Shown here piece by piece: positions 18,765 through 26,584 of a stretch of 53,917 nucleotides of DNA. How positions within the stretch are numbered: position 1 is the first letter of the stretch; each line of letters starts with the position of its first letter. The position numbers were made by a program, and so were the translations under genes. The stretch is from UBA7328 sp002471345. GTDB taxonomy: Bacteria > Bacteroidota > Bacteroidia > Chitinophagales > Saprospiraceae. Below the pieces are notes generated by a model that did no database searches, was not told where the DNA came from, and saw only the letters and a list, made by a program, of their open reading frames with translations. The DNA lies in assembly GCA_964011275.1 (NCBI GenBank), contig CAXGOB010000027.1:1-53917 (forward strand), given 5' to 3'.

Positions 18765-18973
18765 GTACTTTTTACATTAACATGATCAAAAGGACAATGT
18801 CTGCATTTACTTCCGCAACAATGACCTCTTTTCAAATGGAATGATTCGGTCATTACCATTAACCCATTTTTCATGTAATAATCTTCTGAATCGGTGGCGG
18901 AACTGAGATTCCTTTTCTCATGTTGAGAACTTGTATTGTGTTTCGTCTTAGATGACTTTGACCAAAGCATCAT
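18761..18973 (-). CDS. DUF5522 small Cys-rich protein
   Basis: 70 residues. The conserved C-terminal knuckle HCCGSKCRHCPFDH contains four Cys in the CC-x3-C-x2-C arrangement typical of DUF5522, preceded by DYYMKNGLMVMTESFHLKRG. A metal-binding role is likely from the Cys pattern; no function is established. The start overlaps the end of the DUF6495 gene by 26 bases and its stop overlaps the BtuF-like start by 4, so the three genes are translationally linked. The exact start is uncertain because two adjacent Met codons open the frame. Confidence 0.82.
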   Translation of the reverse strand: MMLWSKSSKTKHNTSSQHEKRNLSSATDSEDYYMKNGLMVMTESFHLKRGHCCGSKCRHCPFDHVNVKST

Positions 18974-19415
18974 ACCATTGATTATCTGTTATTGAACATC
19001 CATTTTGGATCATTTTGAAAAGCTCCGTTTCTCGAGTATTTTCATAGCTTTTAAAGGCTTTAAATCCTTTTAGGTCTTCCGGAGGATTAGATCTCAACTG
19101 CTCTTGACCTTTCTCAGTTGTAAAGTCCAACTCAGATGATTTGGTTTCTATAGTTGCCAGTTCAATTACTGATTCATTGCATTTGAAAGCATAAATTGAA
19201 GTTTTGTCAATTTTCACCAAGTATTTAGCCTTTCTCATAATTCCTTCAAAAACCACATCGCTAAAAAGTTCGATTATCTCTTGCGTTTTTTCTGATTCAT
19301 TAAGTTTTAACTGCTCCCAGTCATCTTTTGTGATTCCATTCAGTACTAGATATTCAATAAATTCTTTTTCCAGATTTGATAATTCATCTAAGGAGAGCAA
19401 CCTATATTTTGGCAT
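18948..19415 (-). CDS. DUF6495 family protein
   Basis: 155 residues, soluble, no signal peptide. The opening (MPKYRLLSLDELSNLEKEFI, then GITKDDW) and the central LFSDVVFEGIMRKAKYL stretch match a Bacteroidota-restricted family I recognise as DUF6495. No catalytic motif is visible. It lies 20 bases after the FrnE-like gene and overlaps the DUF5522 gene, inside the same minus-strand run. The function is unknown. Confidence 0.78.
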   Translation of the reverse strand: MPKYRLLSLDELSNLEKEFIEYLVLNGITKDDWEQLKLNESEKTQEIIELFSDVVFEGIMRKAKYLVKIDKTSIYAFKCNESVIELATIETKSSELDFTTEKGQEQLRSNPPEDLKGFKAFKSYENTRETELFKMIQNGCSITDNQWYDALVKVI

Positions 19416-19435
19416 ATAGAAACAAAGTGTTGAGA

Positions 19436-20071
19436 TTAAGATTGCTGCAAAAGTGCTGCTTTTTTAATATATCTTGTCCAGAAGGCTTCTTCTTGCAGAC
19501 CAGGAACCATTAATCTTCCATCAAAGTCTAATGTAGGCACAACGTTAATAAACTTTTCTGCAGCTTCCTTAACTTGAGTTAAAACTGCTTCTTTCCCAAC
19601 ATTAGAATGACTAAAGGCATTCAAAGTGCTCAATTCAGAACCTAGCTGTTCTGCAATCTCGACAAGTACATCACTATTGCCTATATCTCTTCCATTTTCG
19701 AAGTAAGCGATAAAAATGGCCTTAGCTAATGCCCATTTTTTATCTTGATCATTCACCAATGATATAATTCTATGAGCTTCCAGTGAATTTGGGATTCTAT
19801 CTATTTTTTTATAGTCAATTTTAATATTTTCCTTCAAAGCTTCCACTTTCAATGCCCTTCCCATTCCTGGTTTGGATTTCTTAGCGAAATGCTTTTTAGG
19901 ACTTCCTACTAAAGGAATATTAGGATACAACAAATAGGGTTTTAATTGAACCTCTAAATCAATGTTTGGACTTAAAGTTTTCTTTATCCTATCGATTCTA
20001 GTTATACCAATAAAGCACCATGGACAAATGAAATCTGATGTAATATCAATATGAATTTTTGGCTTTTTCAT
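19436..20071 (-). CDS. DsbA-family (FrnE-like) thiol oxidoreductase, cytosolic
   Basis: 211 residues. The thioredoxin-fold active site FICPWCFIG holds the C16-P-W-C19 pair, and a helical insertion and a late VPTLDFDGRLMVPGLQ cis-Pro loop follow, as in FrnE/HCCA isomerase-like DsbA proteins. There is no signal peptide, so it should work in the cytosol. It starts directly after the AhpD-like gene with no spacer, and an SDR gene precedes that one, so a small redox operon is likely. The natural substrate is unknown. Confidence 0.9.
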   Translation of the reverse strand: MKKPKIHIDITSDFICPWCFIGITRIDRIKKTLSPNIDLEVQLKPYLLYPNIPLVGSPKKHFAKKSKPGMGRALKVEALKENIKIDYKKIDRIPNSLEAHRIISLVNDQDKKWALAKAIFIAYFENGRDIGNSDVLVEIAEQLGSELSTLNAFSHSNVGKEAVLTQVKEAAEKFINVVPTLDFDGRLMVPGLQEEAFWTRYIKKAALLQQS

Positions 20072-20740
20072 CTATGCATGCTTTCCAATGAGCCATCCTT
20101 CATCCTTAAGAAAAGAATTGGCTGTTGCTATCGGCTCCGATTCTAGCTGAGTAGCGAAGGTGTCATTCCATCTATTGAGAAAGCCAAAAAGTGAAATGAC
20201 AGCTCCTAGTTCTACGATCTGATTTTCATTAAAATGCTTCTTTAAATCCGTAAAATGTTCTTCTGTCACAGCATTTGGTGTGCTTCCTGCTGCAATGCCA
20301 AATCGTAGTGCCGATTTTTCTAATTCACTAAACAAATCACTGTCTTCAAAGGTCCAAATGCTTTTCATTTTGTTTTCATCAACTTCTCCATGGAGTGCAC
20401 TAGCAAAAGTATGCGCTTGGCAATAAATGCATCCAGAAGCTTTGCTTGTCACATATGATACCATATGCCGAAGCGACAGTGGAATGCGGTTTGGATCGTT
20501 CATTAGTCTGCTTGTCCATCCCAGTTGTTTGAAAAATAATTTTAGAAAAATAATAGGTTTGGCATTTTTGGGATCACCTAACAAGGACCCTGAAAGAATA
20601 GAAAAGGCTCCCATGATTCCCGGAACTCTAGCCATTGTTTTTAAAGAATTAGGAACAAAGCCCATGGACTCATGTACCGCCTTAAAAAAGAACTGAAATG
20701 GTTTCAGTTTTGAATTGTCAAGAGGTTGTAACTTACTCAT
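20072..20740 (-). CDS. Carboxymuconolactone decarboxylase/AhpD-like protein
   Basis: 222 residues from MSKLQPLDNSK; an in-frame ATG at 20764 would add eight residues. The AhpD-type redox motif is present as S-G-C104-I-Y-C107-Q-A-H110, with typical upstream (MARVPGIMGAFSILSG) and downstream (LGAVISLFGFLNRWND) helices. Members with this CxxCxxH site act as alkylhydroperoxide-type peroxidases or reductant relays. It sits between an SDR gene and a DsbA-like gene in one minus-strand operon, which fits a detoxification or redox role, but no substrate is evident. Confidence 0.88.
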   Translation of the reverse strand: MSKLQPLDNSKLKPFQFFFKAVHESMGFVPNSLKTMARVPGIMGAFSILSGSLLGDPKNAKPIIFLKLFFKQLGWTSRLMNDPNRIPLSLRHMVSYVTSKASGCIYCQAHTFASALHGEVDENKMKSIWTFEDSDLFSELEKSALRFGIAAGSTPNAVTEEHFTDLKKHFNENQIVELGAVISLFGFLNRWNDTFATQLESEPIATANSFLKDEGWLIGKHA

Positions 20741-20770
20741 CAATGTTCGAATTCGATTAAACAATATTAG

Positions 20771-21526
20771 CTAAGCACGGTGACCTCCATCGATTCTCAC
20801 GGTCTCCCCATTTACAAAACTTGATTCGTCTGAACAAAGCCAAAGAATAACATCAGCTACCTCTTCAGCTTCTCCAAATCTTTTCATAGGTATAGAATGC
20901 TTTATTATTTGGCTCAACTTGTCGTCTTCATCAGTAAACGACTTTCCCATTGGAGTGACAATAACACTTGGGCAAATGGCATTAATTCTGATTCCATGTT
21001 TCCCGTATTCTGCGGCTGCAGTTTTAGTCATTCCTACTACTGCATGTTTACTTGCAGCATATGCCCCCATTCTGGGAGCTGATCCAATCCCTGCTAGAGA
21101 TGCAGTGTTCACAATAGCACCACTGCCTTGTTTTTTCATAATCTTGATAGATTCTTGCATACAATAGAATACTCCTGTTTGATTTACCGCAATTACTTTA
21201 TTCCATTCTTCAACAGTGATATCTTCAAAAAAAGTTGCACTCCCTCCAATGCCAGCATTCGCTACCATAATATCTAATGATCCAAAAGACTTAATACATT
21301 TTTCTATTGCTGATTTTACATCGGAATGAGAAGAAACATCCATCTGACAAAATTCAGCTTCCCCTTTATTCCTCTGGATTTCTTTAAGCATTTCTTCGCT
21401 ATCACCTTCATGAATATCTGCTATAATCACTTTTGCTCCTTCTTCGATCAATTTTAGCACCGTTGCTTTTCCTATTCCAGAAGTTCCACCCGTTACAATA
21501 GCTGATTTTCCCTTAAGTCTGCCCAT
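20771..21526 (-). CDS. Short-chain dehydrogenase/reductase
   Basis: 251 residues, classical SDR. The cofactor motif TGGTSGIGKA is at 12-21, NAGIGG at 90-95, catalytic Ser143, and Tyr156-A-A-S-Lys160. The C-terminal SSFVNGETVRIDGGHRA is typical. The Asp in IIADIHEGD at the end of the second strand suggests NAD(H) preference. It opens the run SDR - AhpD-like - FrnE-like with spacers of a few bases. An 11-bp half-site inverted repeat lies in its promoter region (21576-21597). The substrate is unknown; FabG- or glucose-dehydrogenase-like annotation would be generic. Confidence 0.92.
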   Translation of the reverse strand: MGRLKGKSAIVTGGTSGIGKATVLKLIEEGAKVIIADIHEGDSEEMLKEIQRNKGEAEFCQMDVSSHSDVKSAIEKCIKSFGSLDIMVANAGIGGSATFFEDITVEEWNKVIAVNQTGVFYCMQESIKIMKKQGSGAIVNTASLAGIGSAPRMGAYAASKHAVVGMTKTAAAEYGKHGIRINAICPSVIVTPMGKSFTDEDDKLSQIIKHSIPMKRFGEAEEVADVILWLCSDESSFVNGETVRIDGGHRA

Positions 21527-21575
21527 ATTTGAATTTGTTGTTTATTAGAAAAGTAATATACGAATACGAAAGGTC

Positions 21576-21597
21576 CATTACTCTTTAAAGAGTTATG
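21576..21597. promoter_or_regulatory. 22-bp near-perfect palindrome, candidate operator
   Basis: The sequence CATTACTCTTTAAAGAGTTATG pairs with itself at 10 of 11 positions, with a perfect 14-base core ACTCTTTAAAGAGT. It lies between the divergent SDR operon (start 21526) and GreA-like gene (start 21633). Its symmetry and position fit binding by a dimeric repressor; no T run follows, so it is not a terminator. Confidence 0.45.
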
Positions 21598-21632
21598 TAG
21601 CCAAGTTTTAATCCTATTATAATTTATTTGGA

Positions 21633-22091
21633 GTGGAATTATTAGAATTCAAAAAACGACTGTTCGATCATGTCTTACAAGAACTAGACGCTAAGATTAG
21701 GGAGTATTCAATAGTTCTCTCAGATATCTCTAAAGAAAAAGCATCTGAAACTAAGTCTGTTATGGGAGATAAGCACGAAACTTCAAGAGTCATGATGCAA
21801 AGAGAAGAAGATCAATTAGCCGATCGGATTAAACTTATTCAAAATCAACGGTCACAACTCGCTCATCTCCATAGTGCTAAAAGATGTCCAAAAGTAGAAA
21901 CTGGATCTGTTGTTTGGACTTCCACAGGAATATATTGCATTTCTGTTCCATTTGGAAAAGTTAATTTCAATAAAGAGATGATTTACTGTATGTCCTCAAT
22001 GGCACCTTTGGCCATATCTTTATTAGGGAAAAAAAATGGAGACAAAATCTTTTTTAATCAAAGAGAAATAGAAATCCGAGCTATTTGCTAA
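21633..22091 (+). CDS. GreA/GreB-like small coiled-coil protein
   Basis: 152 residues, GTG start (MELLEFKKRLF). An N-terminal helical hairpin about 85 residues long contains the conserved ASETKSVMGDKHETSR segment, then comes a compact C-terminal domain with LGKKNGDKIFF, like the FKBP-like domain of Gre factors. Bacteroidota relatives are often mislabelled as 3-oxoacyl-ACP synthase. The acidic tip expected of GreA or GreB is not obvious, so it may bind RNA polymerase without stimulating cleavage. It overlaps the end of convergent mutS by 3 bases. The role is inferred only from fold resemblance. Confidence 0.72.
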   Translation: MELLEFKKRLFDHVLQELDAKIREYSIVLSDISKEKASETKSVMGDKHETSRVMMQREEDQLADRIKLIQNQRSQLAHLHSAKRCPKVETGSVVWTSTGIYCISVPFGKVNFNKEMIYCMSSMAPLAISLLGKKNGDKIFFNQREIEIRAIC

Positions 22092-24700
22092 TTAATGTTA
22101 GCCATATCTCTGAGCTTTTTTAATTCGAGCATACATTCTATAGGAGTCAATGTATTGAGATCTATATTTTTAAGTTCATTTAGTGCTTCCATGACATGTT
22201 CATCTACCAAATCAAAAATCATCATTTGGTGGGTATCATTTTTCGGAACATTCATCATCTTTTTGTTCATATCGTCCTCATCTTCAATGCTCTTGGTTTG
22301 AAGATGTGAAAGAATTTGTTGAGCTCTATTTAGTACTTCTTTTGGCATTCCTGACATTCTTGCGACATGAATACCAAAACTTTGGTTAGAGCCTCCAGGC
22401 ATCAATTTTCTGAGAAAAATTATTTTATTGTCAATCTCTTTAGTCGCAACGTTATAATTTTTTATTCTTTCATGCTTTTCTGCCAGTTGATTTAACTCAT
22501 GATAATGTGTAGCAAAAAGCGTTTTGGGTTTAGCATCAGTCACATCGTGTAAATATTCTGCTATTGACCATGCGATAGAGATTCCATCATATGTACTTGT
22601 GCCTCTTCCAATTTCATCAAGCAACAAAAGGCTTCGTCTGCTAAGGTTATTTAGAATATTTGATGTTTCATTCATTTCCACCATAAAAGTGGATTCACCA
22701 CTCGATATGTTGTCTGAAGCACCTACACGTGTGAATATTTTATCCACAAGTCCAATCTCCGCCTCTTCTGCGGGAACAAATGAACCTAACTGAGTCATAA
22801 TACAAATCAGAGCAGTCTGTCTTAGAATAGCTGATTTACCTGACATATTCGGTCCTGTAATCATTATAATCTGCTGATTCTCATTGTCTAGAAATAGATC
22901 ATTTGGGATATAATCCTCTTCTAGTTTAAGATGTTGCTCTATGACAGGGTGACGGCCTTGTTTTATTTTTATGTTGTAGCCATCTGTAATCTTTGGGGCA
23001 TTGTATTTATTCCTTGTAGCTACTTTACTCAGAGATGCTAAAGTGTCTAATTGAGCCAATCTAGAAGCTACATTTTTAATTTCATGAATATGAGGTATCA
23101 GATCATTTAAAAGCTTTTCATAGAGTTCAGTTTCTAAAGAAAATATCTTTTCCTCAGCGCCTAATATTTTAGATTCTAAAACCTTTAATTCTTCTGATAT
23201 GTACCTTTCGGCATTGGTCAGAGTTTGTTTTCTAGTCCATGAGTCAGGAATCAGGTCATGATCTTTGTATCTATTGGTCACCTCAAAATAATAACCAAAT
23301 ACATTATTGAACCCAATTTTTAAATTTTGAATCCCTGTAGTCTGTGTTTCTTTAAGAAGGACATCGTTTAGTATGTCTTTACTGTTTTTAATTATTCCCC
23401 TTAACTCATCTAAATCTTTATTAAAACCAGATTGAATGACCTGTCCTTTTGCTATCAAAAATGGAGGATCATTACTTAATCTTTCATTTAGAATTGCAAG
23501 TGTAGTATCCAATGTATTTAATGGAGAAAACTCATCATTGTCCATCTCCACAATAATTCCATTCACAAAAGGAAGAAGCAGCAAGCTCTTTTTAAGTTGA
23601 AACAACTCCTTTGGGTTGCATCGGCTCATTGCGACTTTCCCAACTAACCGTTCCATGTCACCGATTTGGACGAATAGTTCATCTAACTCTTCTACAATAT
23701 TTGGATTTGCTTTAAGAGCTGCTACCATATTTTGCCTTTTCCTGATCTCTTTTATCTGAGTAAGTGGTAGCAAAATCCATTTTCGAAGCAACCTTGCACC
23801 CATTGGAGTTTTGGTATGGTCTAATACATCCAATAAAGAAACACCACTGGGATGTAGGCTATTCACCAATTCAAGGTTTCGCATCGTAAATTGATCTAAC
23901 CAAACAAAATTGTCGTTTTCAATTCTGCTGATTTTGTTGATATGATCTAAGGACTTGTTTTCTGTAAGTTGTAAATAATATATAATCGCCCCTGCGGTTA
24001 TTTGGGCTTTTTTAAGTTTATCTATTCCAAAGCCTTTTAGACTATTCGTTTTAAAATGTTCTACTAATTTCTCTTGGCTAAAGTCAATACCAAATATCCA
24101 TTCTTCAAGACCATAGAGATAAAAGTCCTCCTTAATATGGTCAAATTTTGACTTTTCAGATTTAGAAAATAACACTTCAGATGGTTCGAAGCTATAAAGT
24201 AATTTGTCAATCTGATCAGCACTTCCTTCTGTACATAAAAATTCTCCGGTGCTCAATTCTAGAAGTGCAATAGCTGAATGGTTTTTATGATCACTGTATG
24301 AAACAGCCGCTAAATAGTTGTTAGATTTTTGATTAAGCAACGAGTCGCTCACCCCAAGTCCCGGAGTTACGATGTCTGTGACTCCTCTCTTAACAATTTT
24401 TTTCTCTTTGCTTGGTTTCTCAAGCTGCTCACAGATAGCCACTCGAAGTCCTGCCTTTACTAACTTTGGCAAGTAAACATCTATAGAATGATAAGGAAAA
24501 CCAGCCAATTCAATTTTCGAACCGCCATTATTTCTAGCAGTTAGTACAATCCCAAGAATTCCGGAGGCTTTTATGGCATCTTCGCCAAATGTTTCATAGA
24601 AGTCACCAACTCTAAAGAGTAAAATGGCATCAGGGTGTTTCGATTTCATCTCGAAATACTGCTGCATAAGAGGAGTGATCTTACCCTTTTTCTTAGTCAA
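22088..24700 (-). CDS. mutS: DNA mismatch repair protein MutS
   Basis: 870 residues, full length. The mismatch-binding N-terminus has TPLMQQYFEMKSKHPDA and RVGDFYETF (the Phe-x-Glu reading head). The ATPase shows Walker A GPNMSGKS (616-623), LLLDEIGRGTSTYDG and FATHYHEL. It recognises mismatches and recruits MutL. It is a single-gene unit, convergent with the GreA-like gene, whose stop it overlaps. Its own start is 106 bases from the divergent TerB-like gene. Confidence 0.98.
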   Translation of the reverse strand: MTKKKGKITPLMQQYFEMKSKHPDAILLFRVGDFYETFGEDAIKASGILGIVLTARNNGGSKIELAGFPYHSIDVYLPKLVKAGLRVAICEQLEKPSKEKKIVKRGVTDIVTPGLGVSDSLLNQKSNNYLAAVSYSDHKNHSAIALLELSTGEFLCTEGSADQIDKLLYSFEPSEVLFSKSEKSKFDHIKEDFYLYGLEEWIFGIDFSQEKLVEHFKTNSLKGFGIDKLKKAQITAGAIIYYLQLTENKSLDHINKISRIENDNFVWLDQFTMRNLELVNSLHPSGVSLLDVLDHTKTPMGARLLRKWILLPLTQIKEIRKRQNMVAALKANPNIVEELDELFVQIGDMERLVGKVAMSRCNPKELFQLKKSLLLLPFVNGIIVEMDNDEFSPLNTLDTTLAILNERLSNDPPFLIAKGQVIQSGFNKDLDELRGIIKNSKDILNDVLLKETQTTGIQNLKIGFNNVFGYYFEVTNRYKDHDLIPDSWTRKQTLTNAERYISEELKVLESKILGAEEKIFSLETELYEKLLNDLIPHIHEIKNVASRLAQLDTLASLSKVATRNKYNAPKITDGYNIKIKQGRHPVIEQHLKLEEDYIPNDLFLDNENQQIIMITGPNMSGKSAILRQTALICIMTQLGSFVPAEEAEIGLVDKIFTRVGASDNISSGESTFMVEMNETSNILNNLSRRSLLLLDEIGRGTSTYDGISIAWSIAEYLHDVTDAKPKTLFATHYHELNQLAEKHERIKNYNVATKEIDNKIIFLRKLMPGGSNQSFGIHVARMSGMPKEVLNRAQQILSHLQTKSIEDEDDMNKKMMNVPKNDTHQMMIFDLVDEHVMEALNELKNIDLNTLTPIECMLELKKLRDMANIN

Positions 24701-24763
24701 TTTTCATTTAGATTGGAAAAGTCGTAAATGTAAGAAGATGTAAGTATTTAATTGAATATCTTC

Positions 24764-24771
24764 TATTTTTG
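24764..24771 (+). promoter_or_regulatory. Candidate -7 element upstream of the TerB-like gene
   Basis: TATTTTTG is an exact TAnnTTTG match, 36 bases before the ATG at 24807. No clear -33 TTTG is seen at the normal distance. Confidence 0.45.
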
Positions 24772-24806
24772 TACCCTATTCAAAAATTGATAAAAAATAA
24801 CAAAGA

Positions 24807-25295
24807 ATGAATCAAGAATTGAGGGAAAGACTTTCAGTATTGAGCAATGACCAAATTCAAACCATAGTGGACTCATTTGCATATGCCACAGTATTAATTG
24901 CCGGAGCTGATGGGGAAATAGACTCTAATGAACTTAAGTGGGGATCTAAACTGTCCCATATTAGATCATATAATGATGAGTATAGACTAAATGATTTATT
25001 TGAGGAAGTAGAAAAATCATTCCAAGAAAAAGTTTCAGGCATAATGAAACAAGTGCCTGGTACCGTGGAAGATAGATATGAATGGATAAAGCCTAATTTG
25101 TCTAAATTGAATGAAGTATTAGAACAGTTAGATAACACCAATGCTTTTTCTATTTATAAGAGTCTTTTATCTTTTGCGAAACACATAGCCAAAGCTGATG
25201 GAGGCTTCTTAGGATTTGGAACAATTAGTAGTGAAGAACACAAATTGATTAGTCTTCCAATGATAAATGAGATAATTAAAGAAGAAGAAGTCTAA
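24807..25295 (+). CDS. TerB-like helical protein
   Basis: 162 residues, predicted all-helical and cytosolic. The segment TVLIAGADGEIDSNELKWGSKL resembles the metal-binding TerB/DjlA-type motif (A-D-G-x-I-x-x-x-E), and a second IAKADGGFLGFGTISSEEHKLI segment mirrors it near the C-terminus. The two motifs suggest an internal duplication as in TerB folds. No function can be assigned. It is flanked by mutS (divergent) and a DUF547 lipoprotein gene 100 bases downstream, probably a separate unit. Confidence 0.6.
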   Translation: MNQELRERLSVLSNDQIQTIVDSFAYATVLIAGADGEIDSNELKWGSKLSHIRSYNDEYRLNDLFEEVEKSFQEKVSGIMKQVPGTVEDRYEWIKPNLSKLNEVLEQLDNTNAFSIYKSLLSFAKHIAKADGGFLGFGTISSEEHKLISLPMINEIIKEEEV

Positions 25296-25396
25296 GAATT
25301 TTCTTTTATATACATATCGATTTTCAAGATGATTATGGAAATCTTAAAATGAAATGTCTTGCAATCATTTCACTGAGATTCCTGTTGTATCTCTGA

Positions 25397-26443
25397 ATGA
25401 AATATTTAGAAAAGCAGATGATATATATACTTAGCCTATTTATTATACAATCCTATTTTGGTTGTGAGTTAAAGTCAGTGAACATTTCGTCTCCACAGGA
25501 TCAAATAGAATTAGCAGATACTATTTCTCTTGAACAAGATGAAAAAAGTTCAAAACCAAAAGAAAATAGACCGGCACGCTCTACTGACTCTAACTCAAGT
25601 GGTCATTCTGCTGAACATGAAGAACAGAAAAAAGAAATTGATAGCGTAATTCAACCAAAAATTACAAAATCTTCAACTGATCCATTGACAACCCCAAGTT
25701 CAGATAAAAGAAAAGAAATAGTAAAAGAGCCTGAAAAATTAAACGAGAAAGAAATTTTACAACCTGTTAACTCGGAGGAAGATCATTCTACTATTGTGAA
25801 ATTTGATCACAGTATTTTCGATAAACTAACAAGAAATAATATTGACGAGAATGGTGTGGTAAATTATGCTCAGCTAAAAAAGAAGGAAGCTACTCTTGAT
25901 CAGTACTTGACTCAGTTAGCGAGTGATAGTCCTAAAGATTCGTGGGAAAGAAATGAGCAATTGGCATATTGGATCAATGCCTACAATGCTTTCACGATCA
26001 AATTGATACTAAAGAACTATCCTGTGGCTCATATTACAGATTTAAATGATGGAGACCCCTGGAAAGTTATGTGGATTAAATTAGGAGATAAAAATTACAG
26101 TCTTAATAACATCGAGCATGATATCATAAGACCACAATTTAATGATCCAAGAATTCACTTTGCTGTGAATTGTGCAGCTAAGTCATGTCCTCCTATTCAA
26201 AACAAAGCATATACATCAGATAACTTAGAAGATCTTTTAGATAAATCCACGAGATCTTTTGTGAATAACACCAAGTTTAATCGTATTTCACCAAACAAGG
26301 CGGAGCTTTCCAAGATATTCGAATGGTATGGTGAGGATTTTGAGAATTTAAAGGCCTTTGTGAACCAATACAGTGATATAAAATTGGGTAAAAATGCTTC
26401 TGTCAGTTATTTAGACTATGATTGGTCGTTAAACGGTGAGTAG
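25397..26443 (+). CDS. DUF547 domain lipoprotein
   Basis: 348 residues. The N-terminus has a short hydrophobic stretch ending at YFGCE, a plausible lipobox (Cys23). A disordered Ser/Lys/Glu-rich linker covers about 30-135. The DUF547 domain follows, with NGVVNYAQLKK, QLAYWINAYNAFTIKLIL, WIKLGDKNYSLNNIEHDIIRP and IHFAVNCAAKSCPPI. DUF547 is widespread in bacteria and plants without a proven activity; the Cys/His/Asn conservation has prompted suggestions of a cysteine-peptidase-like fold. It should be anchored in the envelope with the linker as a spacer. It precedes secDF by 141 bases, which holds a secDF promoter candidate. Confidence 0.85.
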   Translation: MKYLEKQMIYILSLFIIQSYFGCELKSVNISSPQDQIELADTISLEQDEKSSKPKENRPARSTDSNSSGHSAEHEEQKKEIDSVIQPKITKSSTDPLTTPSSDKRKEIVKEPEKLNEKEILQPVNSEEDHSTIVKFDHSIFDKLTRNNIDENGVVNYAQLKKKEATLDQYLTQLASDSPKDSWERNEQLAYWINAYNAFTIKLILKNYPVAHITDLNDGDPWKVMWIKLGDKNYSLNNIEHDIIRPQFNDPRIHFAVNCAAKSCPPIQNKAYTSDNLEDLLDKSTRSFVNNTKFNRISPNKAELSKIFEWYGEDFENLKAFVNQYSDIKLGKNASVSYLDYDWSLNGE

Positions 26444-26537
26444 CTTGATAATATACATTCTATCTTTTCCTAATATAATGATTCCAAAGTAATTCTTTAG
26501 TATTTAATATTTTCTGATGCAATAAGCACAAAACGCT

Positions 26538-26545
26538 TATATTTG
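26538..26545 (+). promoter_or_regulatory. Candidate secDF promoter -7 element
   Basis: TATATTTG matches TAnnTTTG exactly, 39 bases before the secDF ATG. The same octamer occurs upstream of the TPR/PD40/SPOR gene (45877) and, on the minus strand, at 35385. Confidence 0.5.
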
Positions 26546-26584
26546 CGCGAATTTTTAGCTTAGAAAGTTAAGTAATCAGAAGAA

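Noticed and set aside
18761..18790. A cobalamin riboswitch before the BtuF-like gene
   Set aside because: The gene overlaps its upstream neighbour, so there is no leader long enough for a riboswitch.
25350..25372. Inverted repeat TGAAATG / CATTTCA between the TerB-like and DUF547 genes
   Set aside because: The stem is only 7 bp with a 9-nt loop and no T run, and could occur by chance in AT-rich sequence.
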